From contig MU624837.1 of the NCBI GenBank assembly GCA_025349905.2, positions 1 through 21,196 of the forward strand: DNA of 21,196 nt, in the 5' to 3' direction. The notes under the pieces are model-generated. The model saw only the letters and a program-made list of their open reading frames with translations, did no database searches and was not told the DNA's origin. The DNA is from Blastocladiella britannica (taxonomy: Eukaryota > Blastocladiomycota > Blastocladiomycetes > Blastocladiales > Blastocladiaceae). This document shows positions 8,101 to 18,300 of this stretch, one piece after another. Positions within the stretch are counted from its first letter, which is position 1. Each line of letters begins with the position of its first letter. The position numbers and the translations under genes are program-made.

Positions 8101-11100
8101 CAGCCGGGACACCACGAACCGGATTGCGACCTCGGACTGCACGGCAAGCGAGAACTGCAGCTGTGAAAGCACCGCATTGGTTGGGGACAGGAACGCGACC
8201 GAAAACTCGGTCGAGTCCACGGACCAGCTGTCGCCGACCATGGTTCCGACCACTCCGTCCGAGCGCACTTGCAGGTTGCCGTGCTCGGTGGCCATGGTCA
8301 GCGAGACGCCCTCGCAAATGACGCGGACAGTCATGGGAACAGGAACAGTGGGAGCAGCGGCCGCGAGAGGTCCCTTGATTCCGGCCGGGGTCCTGCTCTT
8401 TTGGCTGGCCACCACGCTGACGTTCCGCTGGTGGTGCTGGAATGGGAGCCCCAATGTACGGCCACTCGCCGACGCCGAGGGAGCTTTTGCATGTGTTGGC
8501 GCCGCTGCCTTGGAGGACGAGGACGGACCGCCGCCGTTATGCTGGGCCACGAGCGCACGCAACTTGGGCGACAAGTACAAGATGAGTTCCAGCACGTCGT
8601 TGATTTCGCGCGCCAGCAGCGACAACGACGATTCAATGGGATCAAACACTTCGCTGGACACGGTGCCCTTGAGCACGCCAATGGTGACGGTGGTCCCGCC
8701 GTGCTGCACGAGAGCCAGGACACTGGGGAGCGTGAGATACACGGGCTCGGCCTGGGATGTGCTCTTGAACCCAATGTCGTTGCGGGAAATGTCCAGCGAC
8801 CAGTCCTGGGGCGAAAGGAACGAAACGGACCCTGCCAGCCGCCAAAACACCGACAAGGACGGTAAGGCTCCAAGCGACACGTAAATACTGGGAGCAATCA
8901 CTTCGATGCCGTGCGAGAGGGAAAAGAGAGGCGATCCAGACGATGACGTGGGGGCGACTGGGTGTGCAGGAGCAGGCGTGGGTACAGCGGGACTGGTGGA
9001 CGTAAAGTAGCTCTGCCACTCGTCAAAGACGGCGTAGAGCTGAATAAAGTTTTGGGGTAGGTCCACGCTCACATGGCCCACTTCTGCGACATGGCGTGTG
9101 CTGGAGACACCGATGCACGAAGAGAGTTCGACGTTGGCTAGTGGGTTGCCATTGTTGGCAATGGCCGCTTCGAGCAACTGCAGCGACCAGCCGAGCGAAA
9201 AGGACTGTTCGCGCTGGCCCGGTCCAGTCGACCCAGAGCCGACACCGAGCCCCGGATAGGCAGCGAGAACCGACGCAACACTCGACGCGACGGCATTCAC
9301 CATCTGGACACGGGCCGAGAGCTTGGACGACACGACTGAAACGTCGGCGCGGCCCAGGCTGGCCACAATGTGTCGCGACGCGTTTGGCCCGGCCGACTTA
9401 AGCCACTTGATGAGGGCATTGGCCGTGTCAGGCGGCTGTTGTTGCTGCTGCTGCGCATCGCCGACCTGAAGCAGCTTGGCAATCGCCAAAATGCCCGGCT
9501 TCACAATGCCGCCAACATGGTTGATGTGCACCACTACTTTCCCCGTGCCGAGGGACGACAAGTGGATGCCGCCGACAACAAACGAATTGTCCTCGACGTC
9601 GACATGCACTCGCGAAATGTCGAACCGCACCGCCAGCTGCAGCTTTGACAGGACGGTGGCCACGATCGCCGATTCGGCCGGCGGTGGATCGACATGCCAG
9701 CAAAATGCGAGCGGGTTCGCAGCGACCGTCAGCGGGGGGCTCAATGCCATTGATGCCATCCGGCTGGGCGCAAGCTGCTGGGAAGAGACGCGCCACGCTG
9801 CAAAGAGGCTCGGAAGCTCGGTATCGGTGAACGTGTGCAACCCCATAGACGCCAGCTTTGCCTGCATAGCTTCGGCGGCAGTAGGGGACGACGTGTACAG
9901 CGCGCGAAACAGGGACAACAACCGCCATGTCGGCGGGTGCTGGTGCCGCCGCACGCCCAGCCGCCACAAGCTCGAGGGCTGCGCGATAAATGGTGGCTCC
10001 CGCAGTGGCTGTGTAGGCGCCATGGCCCGCATAAGCGCCAGTGTCGCTTGGAAATGGTTGGGTACTGCCATGTCGGGCACCACCCACGCGTCCAGTGCTC
10101 CCAGCAGCAGCTCGGGCTTGATGACGTTGACGTCAATGTCGCCAAAAGAGCCCATGACCTCGTTGCTGCCGTCAAACCGCACGTGCGTGATATGCGTCGA
10201 AAACACCGCGTCAATGACGCTCGAAGCCGACGAAAAGCTCGCCATTGGGTTGAGCGGGAGCAAGTACGCGTTGGCGTGGAGGCCGTCCACGTGGAGCTGC
10301 ACCAGATCTGGGCCAAGGGCTCCCTCGATAAACTCTAGAGAGGCAGTGGACTTGAGCAGCTGGTTGCCTGGAAGCGACTGGATGGCTGTGACCGTTACGC
10401 TGCGGACCAGCAAGCCAAGTGACACTAGCTCGGGTGGGGGCACCAGGTCGGCCACGGCCGGCCGCGGCCCAGGACCGGGTGAAAACGACTTGATGTGCGC
10501 CAGGTACAAGGCATCCAAGAGGGCTTCCACCGATGGAGTTGGGGGAACAAAAGACGGGAGCAGCGTCAGAGATGCTGGCGATAGTTCAATGTCGATTGCG
10601 CCAAGGCACTCCAAAAACACCATCACATGGTTATCGTCGAGCGACTGCTTGAGCTGGGCCCGCAGCGCTGCAGCCCGCTTGGCCAGAACACCATCGGCCG
10701 GCGCATCGGCACCCTGGGCTACCTCGCAGGCAGCCATGATCGCTGCTGCCATGTAGGGGCGAAGATGGTGGCGGTACGGAATAGTGACGCCGCCGAGCTC
10801 GGACATGGGAGCGCCAGGGAAGCGCATGCGGGTCCCTGACGCTGTGCCTGTCGCTGCCACTGCCGCTGCTGCTGTTCCTGGTGTTGCTGGAAACCGGCTC
10901 GACTGCGCTGTTTGGCTGGCCGAGCCCAATGTGGTCGCTCGTGCCCGGCCTGTTTCGTACTCGGGGGCAGTGGCAAAGGATCGAATCGAGGACGACGAGG
11001 ACGCATGTGTCGCGGCAAAAGAGCGCGCGCCAGGGGACGAAGCAGAGGGCTCCATGTGCCTCGCACGCGTTCTCGGCGTCAAGGGGGTGGCGGCGGGAAC

Positions 11101-14100
11101 ACTATCGGCGAGAGGCAGCGGATCCGAGACGCTCGTGTCCAAACAAGTTTCTTGAGCCACAGCAGCGTCGTCGGCAGTTGACTCAAATGATGATGACCAC
11201 TGGAAGATGGCAGGTGCAAACCAAGGGCATTCGTTCATCGTGTCGTCGACCATGGATTCGCCAAACAGGCCGGCACACCGTTTAGTGAGCTGGTCGTGAT
11301 GCTGCAGAAACTCGAGTCGTTCGCTCAATAGCACTTGGCACCCAGCCGGTCGCGAACCAACGTCGATGCTCAAGCCGTGAGCCGACACCGATGCGAGCTC
11401 CACTGCGTCCTGGAGCGCGGGTGCCGTGGCATGCACCAGCCGTAGCGAGCCCATCTCGAGCCGGATGGCCGACGAGGGCGCGGCCAGGTCCGAGTAGCTG
11501 GCAAACAGCTGGCACACGGCAACGTGCAAAATGTCGCCGCGATCGCCCAATAACTTGACGTTCACCTGGGCAATGCTCAAGCCAATATCCATCAGCCCCT
11601 TGACCAGCGACGGCGGCGGCACAATACGGTTGTCAAAGTCGTCCATCTGGGCGTCAAGGCACATCGCAAAGCGACCAAGCCCAACAATGCTGGCGGTTGC
11701 AAGCAAGCCCGTCAGGTTGTCAATCCCGACCTTCCAGGAAACGCCATACTCGGGGTTGAGCGGCGGCTGGCCAAACAACCGGTGACCATGGACCATGAGC
11801 CCTTCAATCTCGAGGCTGTCGACGCGGACCGTGTCACTGACGTTCACCCCGTTTGGGTCGCGGATCGTCACCTCGCGCGACCAGAGGATCGGCCACACGT
11901 CCACCTGCAAGTCCTGCATGACCGGGTTCAGCTGCGTGACAATTTTGATGCAGTCCGTCTCGAGCCTGGAAACCGCGCCGTCGGCCACCGAGTACAGCGT
12001 CTCTGGCAGTAGCACGGTCGCATCATGCACCTCGGCCGTGATCCATGTCTCCTGTGGGCTGCTTGGCGGAGCGTTTGGGTGTGGCGGTGGCCGCGCGTGG
12101 CCATTGGCCTTGTACTCGGTCAAGGTCACGTATTCCGGGTGCAGGCCAACGTAGTTATCAATCAAGATGATGAGGTAGCGCATCAAGAGCCCAGAGAGCG
12201 TCGCGCGTGCTGTGGTGGCCTTGACGTGCAAGTCCAAGAGGTCCGGGGTCTCGGAAGTGGCAGGGTAAACGGAGCGGTACGTGTAACTGCCCGTGATACC
12301 CACGTAGTTAACTTGGAGTGCGTCGCGGGCAGCAGGTGTTAGGAACGCGCCGAGCGTGGACGAGGTGGCAAACGAAAAGTGGCCGGTTGCATCGTGCAGG
12401 TCCACCGAAAACGGGATCTTTGTTTGGTACGGGAGGTATTCGGTCAGCGGGATATCGATCGAGGCATTCAATTTCTTGGACTTGACGATGAGGAAATCTT
12501 GAGATTATTGGTGGTAAGTCATGTGAAAAGGACAAGAATAAAATGGGAAAGCGCACTGTTTTGAGCAATGTCGTTGGGCAGATCAATGACTTGGTGGTCG
12601 TTGATGCACAGGTACAGATTGACATCGAGGAGTGATAGGTTCACGGCATATGTGTACGAAACAAACGCAGCCAGTGGGTTCGGTTCTGGGAGAGAAGGGA
12701 CATCGGGAGCGCCCCAGTCGGCTGTGAGATCTTGGAGAAGGGTAATGTGGTCACGAAGCAAAAAGAGTGTCGGGCTGGAAACCTGGACACCAATATCCCA
12801 CGTCCGAGCCGCATTCCATTGTTGCGGGGCTGGCTGGCTGAGATTGAGCTAGTTTTTTTTTTTCCATTAAAGCTGTGAGAACGCCAATTGCAAACGATAT
12901 AAAAGTAAATATATACCTCCAGCGACGAGGCTTTCAACAGCTCGGCATAGTTGACGCTGGTCGCGATATTGATTCCCTGCAGCGAAAGTCGCGTCGCAAT
13001 CGTGTACCCAACCACCTCTTGGACAATCATGGGCACATCCACATGCACCGAGCCGCCCAAGAACGACACATCCAGCCACCCATACGGCCGCGTCGGAGCA
13101 GCAGCAGCAGCGCCAGCATTCGATGTCCGAGCACCAGCGCCTCTCGCCCCTCCTCCTGGTGCAGTGCCGCCGTCGCCACCACCATTTGTAGCCAGTGGGG
13201 AATGAAGATGGTCCTTAGAAGGCTCACGAACAGGGACTCGCCAGAGCGTGGTGCCTTGGAATGCCACCTTCACCACCAGAGAGGGAGCAACTCGGTAATC
13301 TCTACCCGGGCGGAGCTGCGGCGATGACTCTGCGTCCATGAACACGGATGGGAAAAAGTACCGCTGCAGCACGGATCGTTGGCGGTCAGCCCATGGGCCG
13401 TAGGAAATGGACGCACTGTCCACCACCAGGTCAATGACCCATTCCGGCGCAGGAAGGGATCCGTTCCCGATCGGGTCTATTGGCGTTGTTGCATATTCGA
13501 ATTCTCGCAGGATTGGAACCAGGCCTAGTTTTGGTTGCGCCAAAAAGTCAATATCTGAAAAATAAAGTCGACAAAAAAACATACCGACATTGTCCCAGTA
13601 ATAGGTCAGGCCAAGGGACGCAAACTCGATGATCTTGTGCACCTGGGCGTACTCGGCAGCAGGATCCCGAGTGCCTCGTGTATGCGTATGTCCTGATAAT
13701 GGAGGCACTGGTGGAAGAGGTGGTACTGGTGTGCTCTCGGGGGATGCCTTCTCGCTGGTACCGCCAGCAGCGGCAGCATTGACTGGGCGGTGAAGCGAAT
13801 GCGGGTGCTGGTACTGACGGCCCAGAGACGAAGCGGCATCTCGTCCCGACGCGTCTCCCTCGCCCGTGATCGCCGATCCAATGACGGACGGTGTGGCCGC
13901 GCCGCCCGGCCCACTGACCACGTACCGGCGCAGACCAATCCACTCGTTATCGGGTGATCGAACTGGGCCACCGAGGTGGTTCTCTTCGTCGCCCATCATC
14001 ATCGCGCTCTGGGAACTGCTTCGCACGGCATGCTCGCGCCGGTTCTTTGCGCGCCACCAAAAGACACGGTCCGCCATGCGCGTCACCCACGGCACGCGGC

Positions 14101-15215
14101 GCGTGCGAATGACCGATCCGGTGTCCTGGTCGGCGCCACCAGCTTCGTCCACGGCCGTCGGGTGATAGAACGCGGTGTGTACGGACGCAGCATCAGCAGC
14201 GTTCCCGCCGTCATGAGGGAGGGGTATATCAGCGTGCGGCGTTGGATTGTAGTCGGCGTTGGCCCGCATCTGCAGCGTCCCTCGGTGAAATGCGATGGCA
14301 AGTGACGTGCGAGCGGAGTCGGCGGGGCAAGGGGCGCGGGACATGGAAAAGGTGCCGCGCGCGCGCCGCCAATCGGCCACAAGGACCGTGGGCAGCGCGC
14401 GGTTCCCAATGACGATGCTGCCTCGGCCGGCGTCGATCTCAATGGGCAGGATGCGTCGGAGGAAGGAGGATGTTGCCGCATCGTCGGGCGTAGTTCCCGG
14501 TGCTGGTGGGTCGTCTTTATTTTGTACTTGATTAGCCTAGCCGATTTCCGCTAAATCGCAAAAGGTACATACGCAGGCGATCCTGAGAGGAGGCCATGTG
14601 CACGCTCTCGGTGGTGTCGCCTGCAGCCTCGCGGCGAGCGCGGTGTGCAGCAGCATGATCATCTCGGCTGCCACCACTTCGCTTCTCCTGGCGCAAGAGC
14701 TGCTCCTCGACCCAGTCAAAGGCCGGCGTGCGGTTGTACATGCACCATTCGAGGCCTTTGACCCGGACCAGGATCCGGCAGGGCAGCAAGTCGTTTTCGG
14801 CGCCAGTGGGGACACGGCGCTTGGTGGAATCCAGGCCAGGCGACTGATCAGGAGCACCATCTGAAGAAGACAACGACGCGAACGGAGACTCATCGCGTAC
14901 GCGCCAGAGCCAGTAGCGAAACGTGACATGGCCCTGCAGGACGGTGATGCTCTGGTTCTCGGCTATATATCGCAGGTTGCGGAACGAGATGCGGCCGGCC
15001 AGGGGTGCAATCGACAGCGACTCGACGTCCACGTGCGCGGCGTACGAGCGCCAGACGTAAAAAGCGGCGATGCGCGACAGGAACGAGGCCAGCAGGCGCG
15101 GGAAGTAGAACAGAAAGAACAAAAAGACCACGACAATGACCAGGCAGTAGACGAGAAATGTCCACAGGAGGTACTCGGGCGACGCGGACGCCGGGGCGTC
15201 AAAGACCGTGGCCAT
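5101..15215 (-). CDS. CSF1: CSF1: bridge-like lipid transfer protein (complete, about 3284 aa, 5 exons)
   Basis: Proposed exons on the minus strand are 15215-14573, 14514-13585, 13524-12917, 12833-12557 and 12497-5101; the joined length is a whole number of codons. A membrane anchor spans about residues 16-38, followed by the conserved Csf1 start (HVDVESLSIAPLAGRISFRN, then the FRYWLW block) and YNRTPAFDW at 160-168. Further family blocks are YYWDNVG, YGPWADRQR with YFFP (about 566), REPSKD (about 626), QWNAARTW, LLRDHITLLQDLTADW, and at the C-terminus PVLAPRLKL and ATPPLEW (about 3249). Yeast Csf1 is about 2958 aa; the excess here is Ser/Ala/Pro-rich inserts. Csf1 (animal BLTP1/Tweek, KIAA1109) is known as an ER-anchored hydrophobic-groove rod at membrane contacts, linked to lipid supply, GPI-anchor synthesis and cold growth. 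It is divergent from ATG2 and convergent with the nucleotidase. Identity is very secure; exact splice sites are less so. Confidence 0.97.
9436..9453 (-). repeat. Short CAG/CAA run encoding six Gln in CSF1
   Basis: The plus-strand ctg/ttg run reads CAG CAG CAG CAA CAA CAG on the coding strand, giving QQQQQQ followed by PP inside a linker of CSF1. It is a low-complexity tract and likely variable in length. Confidence 0.8.
12498..12556 (-). other. CSF1 intron 4 (59 nt)
   Basis: The donor is GTGCGC after ...DIAQN-A, a CATGACTTAC branch-like site lies about 20 nt from the end, and the acceptor is TCTCAAG. Phase 1 splicing gives DIAQNNFLIVKSK followed by the conserved IPLTEY block. Without splicing the frame stops within the intron. 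Confidence 0.8.
12834..12916 (-). other. CSF1 intron 3 (83 nt)
   Basis: The donor is GTATAT after ...KASSLE. The acceptor CAGCCAG resumes at PAPQQWNAARTW, matching the Csf1 QWNA-x-RTW block. The reading frame changes across this point, so splicing is required. The intron contains a run of 11 A (minus strand). Confidence 0.8.
13525..13584 (-). other. CSF1 intron 2 (60 nt; alternative 30 nt)
   Basis: The donor is GTATGT. Two in-phase acceptors exist: TTTTTCAG (intron 30 nt, ends at 13555) and AACTAG (intron 60 nt, ends at 13525). The 60-nt form restores YYWDNVGLVP, which fits the family's YYWD-x-PG-x-VP block as I recall it, and matches the usual intron size here. The reading frame is open through either segment. 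Confidence 0.65.
14515..14572 (-). other. CSF1 intron 1 (58 nt, nested acceptors)
   Basis: The donor is GTATGT, with a GGCTAATC branch-like site 17 nt before the AAAG acceptor. Three AGs spaced 12 nt apart (intron ends at 14527, 14515 or 14503) all keep the frame, so the acceptor is uncertain. The unspliced frame stops within 40 nt, so an intron is required. Confidence 0.75.
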
Positions 15216-15362
15216 TTATTCTTATGAGTGTGTCCGTCGAGTGTCGTGGCGGTAGGGCAGAGTGGTGCTCTCTTTCCGCCTCGTCGAAAGAAGTTCAACC
15301 CAAAAATCAAAGACACCGCCCACGAAAGCAAGACAACCATTTCCTGCCGCCCCTGGTCATCT
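15216..15362. promoter_or_regulatory. Presumed bidirectional promoter between CSF1 and ATG2
   Basis: The gap between the CSF1 ATG (15215, minus) and the predicted ATG2 ATG (15363, plus) is 147 bp and contains no other gene. It must hold both 5' UTRs and the core promoters. It has CT-rich and GC-rich patches (ctctctttccgcc, accgcccacg, tgccgcccc) but no obvious TATA box. Shared regulation is inferred from the geometry only. Confidence 0.65.
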
Positions 15363-18300
15363 ATGTGGCGGTTTCCATGTACGCAAGAGCCGTTATTATC
15401 GTTGGCCACGGCCTTGATGGCACCCACGATCCTCACCACCCTTGAATCGAATCCAACATGAAAAGCCATCCCCATTCCCGCCAACCTGCACAAGCGCCTG
15501 GCCAAGTTCCTGCTCAAGCGCTCGCTCGGCAACCTACTCTTACTGCAGTCACTGGACCTGGACTCGCAGCTCGACCTCTCATCGTCCTCGTCGACCGCCT
15601 CGCTCTCGCTCAACCATGTGCACCTGAACCTCGAGCACCTCAACACACAGCTCGCGGCCCAGTCACTGCCCATGGTGGCCGTCGAAGGCGTCCTGCGCCG
15701 TGTCACCGTCACTGTCCCCTGGGCTGCGATCGCCTCGTCCTCCTGCACCGTCTCCATTGATGGCCTTGACCTGGTCCTCGAGGCCGCCGCGGACATGTCT
15801 TCGAGCGTCGCCAGTACCGTATTTTCTCTTTCTTTTCCATTGGAATTGGCTGCATTGCTGCCTATCATTCATGTGCGCCACACTGCCATATATCTGACAG
15901 CCAAAAAAACCCTAGGCTCGGCCATATTTGAGGCCGCCGGTGGGAACGCTGCCATGGCCGCAGGGCTCGCCAACTCGACCGTGCTTGCCGCCGAGTTTCT
16001 ACGACGGCAGCAACAGTCAACATCACCGCCGCCACCACCATCAGTTATACAGTCATCAGAACCCCCTACCTCGCCTGGCGATGCCGATTTCTCGTCGGGG
16101 AGCTCCGGACTGCCAGGAGTGGCGCTTCTCGCACAGCTGATCGACGCGCTGGTGGCCAACCTGACCATCTCCGTCACCAATGTCCGCGTTACTCTGCGTC
16201 CCAGCAGTGAGCAGCAGCGCCTGGACACGTCCATCTCGAGCATTGACACTAGCCCAGATGCTGCGGCGGTGGCTCCGATTGTCCTCGTGGTCCCGTCCGT
16301 AACCGTGGAGCCCGCGAACGTCACGTTCCTGGAAACCACCAAACCGATGCGCATTCCCGAAGTGCGGGTGCTACTCGGAAACGAGCTTGTTGCGTGGACC
16401 ACTGATATTGTGCTGGAACTGGCCACCTCGGCGCCCCTTGCTTCCACTACCGCCCCGGCCAGCAGCGGTGGGCCAAGTGCCTTTGGCAGTGGAATTCCGA
16501 CCGCGGGCACCATCCCCACATCGTCATCTTCTCCCATGTCCGCACGATCGCCTACCGTGCCACCCATGGGCAGCTTTGCCGAAGCGTTCCATGTACGCAT
16601 GGAAATCCCCGCCGTCACGCTGGCGCTGAACCCTGCGCGACTTGCCGCCCTCGTCGCCTGGACCGAGGTGCTCGGGCTCGGGGAGGACCGGTTGGCTGCC
16701 TCCATGTCCGCGTCTATGCCTCGAGCGCCGACGGGAGCGAGCCAAACAGTGCGATGGTCGGATATGCGGCCCTTGTCGGACCAATTTTCTCCGTCACCGC
16801 CGCCACCTCCACCGCCAGGGGTCAGACCGTCGCGGAGCGAGCAAGTCACTCCTCCCCCCGTGCCCGGATCGACGCGCTGGGGGAGTGGGAGTCGGTCGCC
16901 GTCGCCTGGCAGCGATGGGGGCTCCTCCGAGTCGGATTATGATGCGCCCGACGACGAAGTCCTGGGCTCTTATGCGACAGGCGCCACGGCCACCCAGGGC
17001 GGCGGGACCGTGTTTTTCTCGGCCATTCATGCCTCGGTGGTGGTGCCGAGTACCAAGCGTGAGGGTATCGAGGCCGAGATTGGGGCGGTTGAAGTGTGGA
17101 TTGTGCTCGATGCCGATGCTATTGAACCTGTGGGCGTGGAGACGACGGACGCGAGCGTTGGCGAGGCGCTCATGTTGACGCGGCAATGGCTCGACTCGGC
17201 CCGCCGCGCGCTGCGGATTTCGGTGACAAACGTCAAGGTCGATATTGCGGCGCCGCCACCCGCAGAGACTGTACCGCAAAGGGAGATGCTCAAGCTCTCT
17301 GCAGCGCACCTTGCCGCAGACTACATTGCTACCACGTCTGATGTCCCCACTCGCGTACTTCATGCGCCCGAGGTGGCCATCACGCGGTCCATGGTGCAAG
17401 CAGCACGTCGCTACGGCGCGGCGCAGCAAGCGCCGCTGGCGACGCGGATTGCTATTCCGAGTGTCATTGTCAACTGGGATCGCCCGGCCGAGCTGCAAGC
17501 AGTCCTTGCCGTCATTACTGCGGCCATCTCCTCAGAGCGCGCACCGGCACCGGCACCGCCACCGCCACCATTGCCATTGTCGCAACCGCGCCAAGCGCCG
17601 ACCGTTACGATTCCAGAGGGACTGGCGCTCCACGTTGAGGATATGCAAGTACAAGTTCCGCTTTCCGACACCCAAACGGTTGTAGCCAGGTTGCGCGGCA
17701 TTCGCATCGAGGGATCGTCATCGGCTGCCCCGGAATTGATGGCATTTGCTCCCTCTGCTGCCCCCGCACCGCAACCAGCCGCTGCTGGTGGTGGTGGCGC
17801 CAAATCGACCGATATTGGCTCGATCGCATCCATGTTGCTGTCGTTGAACGAGCAGCGAATCGCCTGGACCGACTCGCCGCTGCGGATCGCGACCTTGGCA
17901 TTCTCTGATATTCAAGTGCTTCTCAGCTGCCCAAAGTTCAATGTGCGGCTCACGCGGGCCCAATACCTTGCGCTGACGACACTTTCATCTCCCGACGCAG
18001 GACCACAGCCGGTCGCTGCTGTTGCTGCGTTGTCGCCAGCTGCGACTGGCAGCCCGTCTTCCATTGTGACGGTCGTCCGAGTTCAAGCAGTTCGGCTCGT
18101 TTTGGTCGATTCCGAATCGGCCATTGACCTCGCCGACGTGGCCATCACGACCGGTAAGCGTAACGAAACGTACTCGGCCACTATTCGATCCGGCACGGTC
18201 GCGGCTGTGGGTGGGCGAGGTCGCCAGGCGCTGTCGGCTGTCATTGACTGCGACCCACTTTGCGAATTGCCGGTGGTGTCGGTGGTCGGACATGGCGCTC

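Noticed and set aside
13555..13584. A 30-nt spliceosomal intron in CSF1 (GTATGT...TTTTTCAG)
   Set aside because: Splice consensus is good, but the 60-nt alternative restores the conserved YYWDNVGLVP block and fits the local intron size. Kept only as an alternative.
15458..15760. ATG at 15458 as the ATG2 start
   Set aside because: This ATG is out of frame with the conserved chorein-like sequence and opens a Pro/Arg-rich shadow frame.
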